From: Acanthosepion pharaonis
Lineage: Eukaryota; Mollusca; Cephalopoda; Sepiida; Sepiidae
Direction of reading: 5' to 3'
NCBI GenBank assembly: GCA_903632075.3
Contig: CAHIKZ030002090.1
Span: forward strand, 2,475,001 to 2,539,000
Length of the DNA stretch: 64,000 nt
Position 1 is the first letter of the stretch; each line of letters starts with the position of its first letter. Under the pieces are notes generated by a model. That model ran no database searches. It saw nothing but the letters and a program-made list of their open reading frames with translations, and was not told the origin of the DNA. Shown in pieces: positions 55,814 through 64,000 of the stretch. The position numbers and the translations under genes are program-made.

Positions 55814-56829
55814 TTAATACTTTGTGGAATATCCTTTATTGAGTTCAACAGCTACCAGTATGTTCCTGTACGTCTCAACTAATGATTTGCACACATTGAG
55901 TGGTATTTTGTCCCATTCTTCTTTTCTTCAAATTCTTGATATTTGTTAGTGCTCTTTTCCCAATTTGAATTTTCAAATATTGCCATAAATTCTCGATTGG
56001 GTTCAAGTCTGGGGACTGACTTGGCCATTGCAAGACATCAACGTTACTTTCAGCTAACCATTTCCTTGTAGATCTAGCGGTATGCTTAGGATCATTATCT
56101 AGTTGGAAAACCCAATCAGGAGGTAGCCGAAGTCTCTGAAAAGAACGCATTAAATTGTCTTGCAGGATTTTCTGGTATCTTTCGGCATTCATCTTGCCAT
56201 CTATTATTGATATTCTGCCAACACTTTTTGCAGAAAAAACAGACCCATATGATGATACTGCCACCACCAAACTTTACAGTTTACAACGTGTTCTTTGGTA
56301 AGTAGGCTTCACCGTCCTTCCTCCACACATGATTTCGATAATTATGACCAAACAACTCTATTTCAGTTTCATCTGTCCATAGTACTTATTCACAAAACGA
56401 ATATTCTTTATCCTTATGCTCTCTAACGAATTTTAGCCTAGCATCTCTGTGTCGTTTCAAGAGGAGTGGAGTCTTCCTTGCGATGCGTGATTTCAGACTG
56501 TTTTTGTGTAGTTCATTACTTATTGTACACTTGGTTACTTCAATCCCTAATGCACGCAGATGTTCCTGCAGCTCTTCTCGGGTAACCTGTGGATTTTGTT
56601 GGATCTGGCGTCCTAATATCCTTGCTGATCTTAGAGAAATCTTCCTCGGAGCACCTGTTCGTCTTTGGTTTTCGACGCTGTTACGAGTTTTAAACGTTGC
56701 AATGAATGAAGCAATTGTAGTAAAAGAAATATTCAGGTTGTTAGAAATCGTTCTGTAACTGTTCCCATCTTTCCAAAGAGACAAAATGTGTTGTTTTTGT
56801 GGAATAGTCAATTTTTTAACTTTAGGCAT
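55814..56829 (-). pseudogene. Tc1-like transposase, DD34E, broken
   Basis: The N-terminal frame starts at 56829 (MPKVKKLTIPQKQHI). It holds a helix-turn-helix (residues 8-43), a basic RRTGAPRK AT-hook-like linker (56-63) and a second helix-turn-helix. A stop codon at 56386-56388 precedes VLWTDETE, whose aspartate (56371-56373) is the first catalytic residue. A second stop is at 56281-56283, and a frameshift lies near 56235. The rest reads VFQLDNDPKHTARS (second aspartate, 56097-56099) and SPDLNPIENLW (glutamate, 55992-55994). There are exactly 34 residues between these two. Another frameshift near 55920 leads to NILVAVELNKGYS and a stop at 55814-55816. All catalytic residues survive, but the gene is dead. 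It would act by cut-and-paste on the terminal repeats. Confidence 0.9.
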
Positions 56830-56969
56830 TATTAGAAACTTCTCGTAAGACTAGAAATTGCAGAATGCTCTGATAATGGCTAATAGCGTTAACTATAATT
56901 ACTGATAACATTACTGGAACATTCTAGAATATACTTTTTTCATAATGAATTGATTATTTTATTCGAATA

Positions 56970-57179
56970 ATTGATTTGTACGAATACTTTTTTCACCAGT
57001 TAGAATTTTAAAAAATGCATTAATTTCTGTTAGAATAAGAATTAATTAAGTTTATTATTATTATTTTTAATAGTATGTGTCTTTATTCATAAAATGTGCC
57101 GAGATTTGTTTTATTTAAGGCTTTTAGATTTATAAAAATACAATTTTTCAAGTGTACGAATATTTATTCCCCCCCACTG
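56970..57179 (-). repeat. Tc1 right terminal inverted repeat
   Basis: Mirror of the left arm; starts TTTGTACGAATACTTTTTTC and ends CCCCCACTG. Confidence 0.85.
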
Positions 57180-57189
57180 TATATATGCA

Positions 57190-57406
57190 AGTTTCATTAA
57201 ACATGACAAACCAGGTGCTTTGATTGAGTTTTTTATATAATTTCTTATATGATCTTAATTTTTTTTTTTTTTCATGAGATAAATTATACAAAAACTGTCC
57301 AAATGTTATATTTTTGAGTGCTTTCGGCCATACATTTAGTTAACTAGAAATAGATTGCTCTATGTATATATTTAGTTACTAAATATATACATAGAGCAAT
57401 CTATTT
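57190..57406 (-). mobile_element. PLE 3' pseudo-LTR part with 28-bp hairpin
   Basis: 57192-57255 matches 58642-58705 (TTCATTAAACATGAC, GAGTTTTTTATATAATTTC). The same sequence therefore flanks the PLE remnant on both sides. At 57348-57375 and 57379-57406 a perfect 28-bp inverted repeat with a 3-base loop (TTA) is found. Confidence 0.7.
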
Positions 57407-57594
57407 ACTATTTATAATAATAAATTTTAGTATAATAGAATTTTTTATTTTCAAAACACAGTCAACATATTGTGTCAATTAGTTGATATTATTGAGTGTT
57501 GTTTTTTGTTTTGTTTTTATTAATAAGGCTTTCATTATTTTAGCATTTTTTACATATAGTCTATGCTATTATATTTGTATTATCAACAAGCATG

Positions 57595-58585
57595 TTGCGA
57601 ATAGAGTCCGGTTTGTCTCCATGAGTATTTAAATGAGACCTAATAGAGCTATGATCAGGAAGATATAGCGTGAATCTTCTTGTCAAACATGTTGTAGTGT
57701 GGCCAATATAATTGTTTACGAATTTTGATTAGAAACACAATTCCTTAATGAACATTTTAATTCGTAAGTAATATTTGTTCTATTTAATTTTGACCATAGA
57801 AGTGAATTTATTATATTTCACTATAAGATTGGCGGTTTTAAATTTTTTATAATAGTCTAATATTTTTTGCTCTTGTCTACTGGTGCTATGCATTTTTTTA
57901 TAATGTTCTAAAGTCTAGTTTCATCTTGTTTTTAACATACAACGCGTGTTAGCACGTGCAATACCCTGTCTTCATCAGCCGCCGACCAGGGGTGATCTCA
58001 CGGTTTCGGTGGCTATGGCCGGACCGCCACCCCTAGCGCCACCAGCAGCGTTTGCCACCAGGCAGGGTATGAAGATAAGCTAACTAATTGATCCTTTAAG
58101 TAAAATCTATCTGCAATGAAAGTTTCTTGAACGCGTTTGCTGTTATTGACGCGCTCGTAAAAGTCGTTATAGACGACCACGCAAATATCTCACTTGCGCA
58201 TATTGTAATTATCATTCATCTGATTTTTATAAAAAATTCTTTTATAAAAAATTATTAATGCTATTGCTTATGTTTGTATTCTCATCGTTGCTATTAGCTA
58301 CCTTAGATAGAAAAAGCCTAATATGGAAATCCAACAGTTGATTTGGAAATCCGTGGTTGATAAGCGTTTGCTTAACGTTATTTAATTCTTTAAAGAAAAG
58401 CGTGCGAGAGGATGAATTCTCGTGCACTCTCTTGAGGAAATTTTTAATAACACCTATTTTATATCTAAGGCGATATTCACGAGAGAATTAAGAGTCTTTA
58501 CTACTGTTTTTCTTATAAACTGTAAGAGTTGTAAATGTATTATTGCTAAAATCAACTAGAACATCTAAGAAAGGGAGTTTATATA
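57595..58585 (-). pseudogene. Penelope-like element protein C-terminus
   Basis: Minus strand from about 58580: KLPFLDVLVDFSNN (end of the RT), then the frame 58242-58427 with TLFFKELNNVKQTLINHGFP, and a break. QKILDYYKKFKTANLIVKYN follows near 57870. The GIY-YIG domain comes last: NYIGHTTTCLTRRFTLYLPD (57690-57710 for YIGHTTT) and SSIRSHLNTHGDKPDSI. The order matches the PLE at 46790. The RT catalytic core is absent. A GC-rich stretch (57905-58195) interrupts the protein. Frameshifts are present. Confidence 0.8.
57905..58195. other. GC-rich insertion inside the PLE
   Basis: In an otherwise AT-rich element this segment is rich in CpG. Its core 57961-58070 begins ATACCCTG and ends CAGGGTAT, and holds further pairing words (AGGGGTG/CACCCCT). 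It interrupts the protein between the MNDNYNMRK and IIKKCIAPVDKSKK blocks. On the minus strand CTGATGA (57977-57971) occurs. Identity unknown. Confidence 0.5.
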
Positions 58586-58811
58586 TATATATATCTGTGT
58601 GTGTGTGTGTGTGCGTGCGTGCAATCCTTCTTTCATGCTCATTTCATTGAATACGACAATGTGCTTTTATTTAGTTTTTTATACAATTTCCCATACGATC
58701 TAATAATTTTTTTCTTTTCGAACAGTTTTTATATAATTTATGATTAGATCGCATGAGAAATTGTATAAAAAACTAAATAAATGCACCTTGTCTGTCGTAT
58801 TCAATGAAAAT

Positions 58812-58853
<42 letters not shown>
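58579..58853. repeat. Palindrome including its flanking microsatellites
   Basis: Arms 58642-58702 and 58744-58810 are reverse complements with few mismatches (TTTCATTGAATACGAC...GATCTA). Outside them (TA)n-(TG)n on the left (58579-58622) is mirrored by (CA)n-(TA)n on the right (58810-58853). The whole 275 bp is therefore one inverted repeat. Confidence 0.85.
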
Positions 58854-58856
58854 GAA

Positions 58857-59012
58857 GAAATATAGTTTTAAGGTGTACTATATTTATGGGATGAAGTGTT
58901 CAATAGCAGAGATAGAGTGTATGTAAATATAAATATAAAAGTGAACAGTCAAGTCCACTCTTAGAGGCGACAGGCTGTTTCATGCTAGACCCAATCGTCA
59001 GGCCGGCTGTTG
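58857..59012 (-). mobile_element. Solo PLE pseudo-LTR with hammerhead motif
   Basis: Matches the pseudo-LTRs at 27903 and 31288 (ATATTTATGGGATGAAGTG, AGAGGCGACAGGCTGTTTC, CAATCGTCAGGCC). Confidence 0.75.
58964..59004 (-). ncRNA. Hammerhead-ribozyme-like motif, best copy
   Basis: On the minus strand: GGC, CTGACGA (59001-58995), a weak stem-loop, GAAAC (58981-58977), ACA-GCC-TGT (stem III of 3 bp), GTC (58971-58969) and GCC. GGC pairs with GCC to make stem I. All core boxes and the GUC triplet are in the right order and spacing. Stem II is poor (two pairs after a U-U mismatch). Self-cleavage is plausible for the family but unproven for this copy. Confidence 0.5.
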
Positions 59013-59855
59013 AACTTTGTATTTTCAGGGATATTATTTCTTATTTCCCCAGTGACACAGAAACACAAAACAGGATTCTCATCAGGAGGCTTGCTCGCTT
59101 ATGATAGTCAATTAATAGCTTTTCAATCGTGCCATTGTTGGGTCTTTTGTGATGAGTGACATATCTCTAGCCTCCATCAAATATCCGCCTCTATATATAT
59201 TCGGAGAAGTCAGTTCTGCAGACTTGATATACATTTTTATGATTGCCTTTCCTCGTCACGCACCTCAGAATATCTCAACGTTCATTTCTCCCAACATCAT
59301 AACTGAAATAATCTGCCATGTTTGATGCTGAATTCCAGGCAGTTCGCGGACCATTCTTGACCCAACACTCTCCAGACCCACGTCCTATCCTTATTCAGTG
59401 ATGAGTAATCAACCCAAAAGATGACAGGAGGCCGAATAACCATTTTAAATGTCTACCGTACATCGTTACTGATTAAGAAACTACTTTATTCTATTCCGTC
59501 AGTGAATTACAAGATTGCGCGATTCTAATCTAAAAGTGGAATTCCTGATATAGATTTAACTAATTCCACCTTTTGGTCAAACAACAAGCTCAAAATCCAA
59601 CATTACCTTTATTCCAGGAGTATGCTTTGTTTTTAACTAGCTTCGAATGTATTCGTTGGTTTTTGTCAATAAATTAAATATTTGTCAGTAAATATGTCTT
59701 TATTAAATATCGAATCTAATCCGGATTTTATTTGGTTGTTATTATGGGAATAGAAGTTTCTTAGGTCATTTTTTTGTTAGTTGATTTTCGGCAGAAGCTA
59801 TGTTTTAGGCTCTTGTCAACTCGGTATAACATGATGTCTACGAAAGATAAACGTA
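59013..59855. other. No gene seen
   Basis: Composition is more balanced than average, but no motif was recognised on either strand. It may be an old transposon. Confidence 0.4.
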
Positions 59856-59859
59856 CATT

Positions 59860-60470
59860 ATGAAATGGACAAAGTCTGACAATTATTTTTTAAGACATTT
59901 TTTATGTTTAAACGTACTTTTTATAGATACAAATATTTAAGTAAATGCTCTGTTTATAATAAACAGTATTAACAACATTTGCCTGCCTGAATATCCGAGA
60001 AATTTTCATAGAAAATATGGGTCCTCCGACAGGAATCGAACCTATATCCTATACAGAACCGTTATATAGCCTGATGTGCCTTAACCGATTGGGCAACAGA
60101 GGAGCATTCGGTTAGCAAGGTCGATTTTACTGTTTTTAAACACAATTCTCTATGATTTTCTCTTATTCATTCTTATCTGCTCAATGCTTATCCAAATATA
60201 AACAAATGACGTCATACATTATGAAATGGACAAAGTCCGACAATTATTTTTTTGTTAAATGTCTTAAAAAATAATTGTCGGCCTTTGTCGGAGGATGCAT
60301 ATTTTCTATGAAAATTTCTCGGACATTCAGGCCGGTAAACGTTGTTAATACTGTTTATTATAAACAGAGCATTTACTTAAATACTTGTATCTATAAAAAG
60401 AATGTATAAACATAAAAATGGTATTAAAAATAATTGTCGGATTTTGTCCATTTCATAATGTGTGACGTCA
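59860..60470 (-). mobile_element. SINE family B, inverted composite
   Basis: The left half (59860-60200) is a full minus-strand SINE B, with the boundary word TATGAAATGGACAAAGTC and a tRNA-like head at 60022-60103. The right half (60265-60470) is a plus-strand copy of the tail without the head, closing with GTCCATTTCATAATG. The ends are therefore inverted repeats. An inner hairpin joins the halves at 60230-60285. Confidence 0.7.
60022..60103 (-). tRNA. tRNA-like SINE head (class II fold), not a functional tRNA
   Basis: 82 bases. The acceptor stem TCCTCTG/CGGAGGA pairs over all seven positions (one G-U). D stem GCC/GGC, long variable arm TTCTGTATAGGA, T stem ATAGG/CCTGT with loop TTCGATT. The anticodon stem has mismatches and the loop GGCTATA lacks U33. 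It is a SINE promoter, not a decoding tRNA. Confidence 0.55.
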
Positions 60471-60493
60471 TTTGTTTACAATTGGATGTAAGT

Positions 60494-60664
60494 ATTTAAA
60501 CGCAGGATGAAATATAGGACACCAAAGCACGAAAGCGCAGATTTTCTTTGCTGTCTCTTAAATTTTCATGTTTTCTTATCTGCTTAACTTTTGAAAGGCA
60601 TCTTTCGCTATCCAAATGCGCCTTCCTGTTTTGGTGTCCTATATTTCATCCTGCGTTAAAATAC
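60494..60664. repeat. Inverted repeat, 33-bp arms
   Basis: Arms 60494-60526 and 60630-60664 (TTTAAACGCAGGATGAAATA, GGACACCAAA) are reverse complements with one or two changes. The 103-bp spacer holds CACGAAAGCGC near the left arm. Confidence 0.85.
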
Positions 60665-60746
60665 TTCTTAGATATTTACATTTTTGCACTTGTTTAATTT
60701 TTAATCCGACAGATTTTGATCGCTTTTATCGTTATTTTTTAGTGAA

Positions 60747-61010
60747 TCAGTCAGTTATGGGCCATACGTGATACACACTTTATCGATCATATTCCTTTCG
60801 ATCATGGCAGTTTTTTTTTTTCCTGCAGTAGGCTTCCATTTTCTTCTGAGGTATACTGGTTGCCAACCAAGTCTAAAGAACCCAGTCTCTCCCGTTATTT
60901 ATTGAGGAAGAAATGGATTCACACGTTTCCCAAAGGTATTTTTGCGCAAGTAAATCTAACGAGCTCAACTCACCCTGAGCCAAAATCCATTACCCCACAA
61001 CGCACATCCA
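60747..61010 (-). mobile_element. SINE family A
   Basis: TCAGTCAGTTATGGGCCATACG, CCTGCAGTAGGCTTCCATTT and CAAAATCCATTACCCCAC follow the order of the copy at 46463, with a decayed B box. Confidence 0.7.
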
Positions 61011-61074
61011 GTGGACACTCGTATTTAAGCAGTCACTCCGTTTATTTATTAAACTGTATATTTACTTATTTATT

Positions 61075-61260
61075 TTCGTCTACCGGCCTGAATGTTCAAG
61101 AAATGTTATTAAAGAAAATTTCTGCTACCAGACAGGAATCGAGCCTGTGTGCTTCAGGTCAGTGGGAGATACCGTTTAGCCCAGCACGCTTTCTCGACCT
61201 GGCCCTGAAGTGTAATCGGCCATGCGAGGCCAAAAACATTTCACTTAAAAGTATGAAATA
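61075..61260 (-). mobile_element. SINE family B-related, diverged
   Basis: CTACCGGCCTGAATGTTC, GAAAATTTCTGCTACCAGACAGG and AATCGAGCCTGTG correspond to the SINE B tail and T arm on the minus strand. The rest of the head (AGTGGGAGATACCGTTTAGC) differs from SINE B, so a different tRNA-like head may be joined to the same body. Confidence 0.55.
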
Positions 61261-62194
61261 AATAAATATATTGTTAAATAATGAAATGGAGCGTCTACTT
61301 AAATACAAATATCCACTATATATAACGTTTAAAGTGATAAAAATATTTATATAATTTCATTTTAAATTGATCCCCCGACAGAAGTCGAAGCAAATATGCT
61401 CATATGATGTAATTTCTTAAATTTTATTATTTTTAAATTTCGTAATCTGGTGTGTTTAATCGATAGTAATAAAGAACTCCATATTACGAATTTTCTTTTC
61501 TTTTTTCATTTTAAGAAATCTCATTATATAAGAATATTTTCTTTTGAATATCGTAGAAAGATCAATTTACAAGGAATTTGTATGGCAAACTGGTTCTATC
61601 TAATTAACTTTTATAAAATTTTATTTTAAAAAATCTAAATATTTGTAATCTGGAAAATTATCTTTAATCTTTATAATATGAAAAAATTTTTTAAAAATGA
61701 TTATTTTTGTCGCACTGCCTACTGTAATACAGGCGTTGGTTCTTGAAATTGGCAGTATGAAAATGTGAGTTTCATTTCTGAGCTGACTAATACAGACCCG
61801 TGGAAACAAGTCAATGAATAACTGAGCAGTAATTTAAAAAAAAACAAAAAAAAAGAACGAGATATCTTTATATATTAGTGGGATCAATCTACTTCCATAG
61901 ATTAAATACAGGATTTGAATTATTTCAAGTTTACGCAGATCGACAGACAACTAAAGAACTCCGTTTAGATTAAGAGGCTAAAAGTTGCAGATAATTTAGC
62001 TGCAATTTTATTCACTCTAGATTCTCGAAATAGACCATTTTTTTCATTGCTGGTGATGCTGTACTTTAAAAACTACTTTTTCGTAGTTTATCCAATTTGC
62101 GGCGAATCTTCCGTTCATTGTACCACCGCGCTCTGTTGCATGCTTAGTTATTCTAATTCATGGCCTTAATTTAAATTGTTAATTCATTATACCA
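61261..62194. other. No gene seen
   Basis: AT-rich; nothing recognised. Confidence 0.5.
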
Positions 62195-62354
62195 GGCAAT
62201 TGTTTGACGGACACCTCAATAGATTTTCCCGAACCAATTTCGAAACCATTTATCTAGGGTATTAGTGCAAGGTGAACATAAATGACCTTAAACGAAATTC
62301 AAACACGGCGTCATTCCGTTTTCCGTGACTGTATACGTTATGCCACCCGCACAG
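62195..62354 (-). mobile_element. SINE family A, diverged
   Basis: GGGTATTAGTGCAAGGTGAAC, ATTCAAACACGGCGTC and TATGCCACCCGCACAG follow the family A order. Confidence 0.5.
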
Positions 62355-62624
62355 GGAATGCGAGGAAAGTTGTAATTAGACCCTGTACCATAAACTGCTC
62401 GTAGTAAAATAACATGTGAAATACATGATGGACAAAAATGAATTAAATCGAATAGAATCTGTTAGCGCAAAGCGACATATGGATGGGGGAGGGTATGCAA
62501 TGCATTTTTTAAAAGCCAGATGAGCCTTGATATATTGTGCGCATGCGTGTGTAACATCAAAATAAAATGGTTGCTATTATAAAACAGTGTGAAAACAGAG
62601 TTATGGTGATTTTAATAAGGCCGA

Positions 62625-62725
62625 AAATATGGGGTACTCCTTGAGGATCGAATTTACTATTCAGTGGGAATTGTTCTAGTAAGACAAGCTTTCTTGCCCA
62701 TTACAACACGTCAAGGTGCTAAAAC
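62625..62725 (-). mobile_element. SINE family C, truncated
   Basis: GGGTACTCCTTGAGGATCGAA (B box), GTAAGACAAGCTTTC and CATTACAACACGTCAAGGTG match family C. Confidence 0.65.
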
Positions 62726-62856
62726 ATAGAGGTATAAGGTGTAATAAATCTCCTTATATTTGATTCATGGTAGACGCATTTTTATAGTGGAATATACTAT
62801 TTTTTCCTAAATATTCTACGATTATTTCATTATTCTATAGACTCTGTATAATATAT

Positions 62857-63405
62857 ACAGGGTGCCCCCCCCGCAAAATTTGTATCATTTTGTAATCTAA
62901 TAATTGCCAATTCCTGCTCAAATGATCTCAAATTTTAACAAAATGTGTAAAAACTAAGTTGACTGTACGGACTTATCTCAATGAGAATCTACCAGGAAGA
63001 GGGATTGTGTGCGCCAGTGATAATGACAATGTGTTGTTGAAATGGCCACCAAACTCAACCGACTTGACACTTTGTGATTTTTTTCTTCTATGGTGTTATT
63101 TCAAACGACAGATCTATATCTCCTCTCTTCCTACACTGAACCGTTGTAGAATGTTACGCCAGACATCCTACAGCGTGTTTGGCAGGAGCTGGACTACTGA
63201 CTTGACTTGTGTCTGCCACAGGTGATGCGTATATTGTGAAGCTTTGTGAAATCGGTTATAAAAATCTTCATTCCTTTGAATATCATTTTTGAATTTTGAT
63301 CAGTAAATTTATTATAGTTCAACATGAAGCCTATTTAATTTTGTTTCTATGTAGTTACTCAGATATTCACATTTTAAATGATGTCAAGTTTTTGGGACAC
63401 CCTGT
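62857..63405 (+). mobile_element. Mariner-like remnant with inverted ends
   Basis: Ends ACAGGGTGCCCC (62857) and GGGACACCCTGT (63394-63405) are inverted. Inside, the frame 62959-63225 gives TYLNENLPGRGIVCASDND, LKWPPNSTDLTLCDFFLLW and VFGRSWTTDLTCVCHR. This is the C-terminal catalytic region of a mariner-type transposase, with the last catalytic aspartate in CDFFL. The N-terminal half is deleted. The frame is open over this part, so this copy is younger than the one at 30167, but it cannot be autonomous. Confidence 0.75.
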
Positions 63406-63411
63406 ATAAAT

Positions 63412-63439
63412 ACGCACACACACACACACACACACACAC

Positions 63440-63492
<53 letters not shown>
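63412..63492. repeat. (CA)n-(TA)n microsatellite
   Basis: Compound dinucleotide tract beginning 7 bp after the mariner-like end. Confidence 0.95.
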
Positions 63493-63493
<1 letters not shown>

Positions 63494-63718
63494 CCGAGAA
63501 TTATCGTCACATAGCAAATCTCAATGCCAATATATCATCTTTGATGATGAATATCTTTGTTTAAATGTCCATATTACCACTCTAAAGATGGCTCATGTGA
63601 GCGAAAGTTTAGATCAAGGACAGTTTCTGTCTTTATTTTCTCCTGAAATTATACGAAGCCTAGAACGGCTCATGATGAAACATAATAGACATTCGTTGTC
63701 TGTTATATTTAACAATGT

Positions 63719-63723
63719 ATATA

Positions 63724-63754
<31 letters not shown>

Positions 63755-63782
63755 TTGTGAGTGAGTGAGTGTGTGAGTGAGT

Positions 63783-63815
<33 letters not shown>
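63719..63815. repeat. (TG)n-(GTGA)n-(GA)n microsatellite
   Basis: (TG)n passes through GTGAGTGA units into (GA)n. Confidence 0.95.
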
Positions 63816-63818
<3 letters not shown>

Positions 63819-63841
63819 GAACAGATAAATCAGATAGTGTT

Positions 63842-63994
63842 AAAGCTGTTTTTTTTTTTTACTGGCAGCGCGTTTCGACTTCGAAAGGCAGTTGAGTAGA
63901 CGTCTTCAGGTTAGGTTTGTCTTTCATTCTGGGATGTAGACGTCTCTTTAACTATATAACGAAGCCGAAAAGCGTTGTCAGTAAAAAAAGCTTT
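63842..63994. repeat. Foldback with GCGTTTCGACTTCG arms
   Basis: Left arm 63842-63883 (AAAGCTGTTT...ACTGGCAGCGCGTTTCGACTTCG in parts) mirrors right arm 63960-63994 (CGAAGCCGAAAAGCG, TTGTCAGTAAAAAAAGCTTT) imperfectly. AGACGTCT occurs twice in the spacer. Confidence 0.65.
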
Positions 63995-64000
63995 CCACTA

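Larger units (their letters stand above)
55587..57179 (-). mobile_element. Tc1-like transposon, structurally complete
   Basis: About 1.6 kb. The ends 55587-55798 and 56970-57179 form about 210-bp inverted repeats (left AGTGGGGAGAAATAAATATT; right, on the minus strand, CAGTGGGGGGGAATAAATAT). A second shared word AAAAAGTATTCGTAC closes each arm. TA lies on both sides (55585-55586 and 57180-57181), the Tc1 target duplication. The transposase gene inside is on the minus strand and broken. Long terminal repeats with inner repeats near their ends suggest an IR/DR-type layout. Confidence 0.9.

Noticed and set aside
57961..58070. 5S rRNA-derived sequence
   Set aside because: GGCCATA-CCAC-like words on the minus strand recall 5S rRNA, but the internal promoter boxes and the fold could not be matched.
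63490..63718. Open stretch within the frame 63378-63764
   Set aside because: About 75 codons without low complexity, but no recognisable domain, no flanking splice sites that convince, and bounded by microsatellites on both sides.

Overview
The window looks like non-coding DNA from a large, repeat-rich animal genome. A mollusc, and most likely a cephalopod, is the best guess. The reasons are the very high load of (TA)n, (CA)n and (TA)n-(TG)n compound microsatellites, several tRNA-derived SINE families, and the mixture of GIY-YIG Penelope-like elements, jockey/CR1-type and RTE-type LINEs and Tc1/mariner transposons. This assignment is inference: no host gene, rRNA or intact tRNA gene was found that would settle it. 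No open reading frame here reads like a host protein. The long frames are either microsatellite translations or fragments of transposon proteins.

Layout. 1-7 kb: AT-rich DNA with a 55-bp palindromic satellite, LINE 3' tails and tRNA-derived SINEs (family A). 7-15 kb: dispersed element D, a 134-bp-arm foldback, family C SINE, RTE tails and a decayed jockey-type reverse transcriptase. 15-22 kb: dense AT microsatellites and a Tc3-like transposase fossil. 22-27 kb: an array of exactly 20 x 59 bp, GC-rich repeat patches, and D/E/C elements. 27.9-31.5 kb: a Penelope-like element (PLE) with palindromic pseudo-LTRs that carry hammerhead-ribozyme-like motifs, then a mariner remnant. 31.6-35.6 kb: a jockey-type LINE end, a SINE with a complete tRNA-like cloverleaf (family B), and LINE-X. 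36.8-39.6 kb: the longest LINE copy, with endonuclease and RT, on the minus strand. 40-46 kb: foldbacks, LINE fragments, an LTR-like patch and a promoter-like patch. 46.8-48.7 kb: a second PLE with an internal duplication. 49-54 kb: LINE-X, microsatellites and two mariner-like fossils. 55.6-57.2 kb: a structurally complete Tc1 element inserted in a TA microsatellite. 57.2-59 kb: a third PLE on the minus strand. 59-64 kb: family B, A and C SINEs, foldbacks and a mariner remnant.

All transposon proteins carry stops or frameshifts, so nothing here is likely to be autonomously active. The most notable signal is the recurring inverted-repeat architecture. At least ten foldbacks were seen. Several share GAAACG-type motifs, and the PLE pseudo-LTRs keep a CUGACGA...GAAAC...GUC order that fits the hammerhead ribozymes known from Penelope-like elements. 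No convincing new multi-gene system was found. Element borders and family names were judged by eye and should be treated as approximate.
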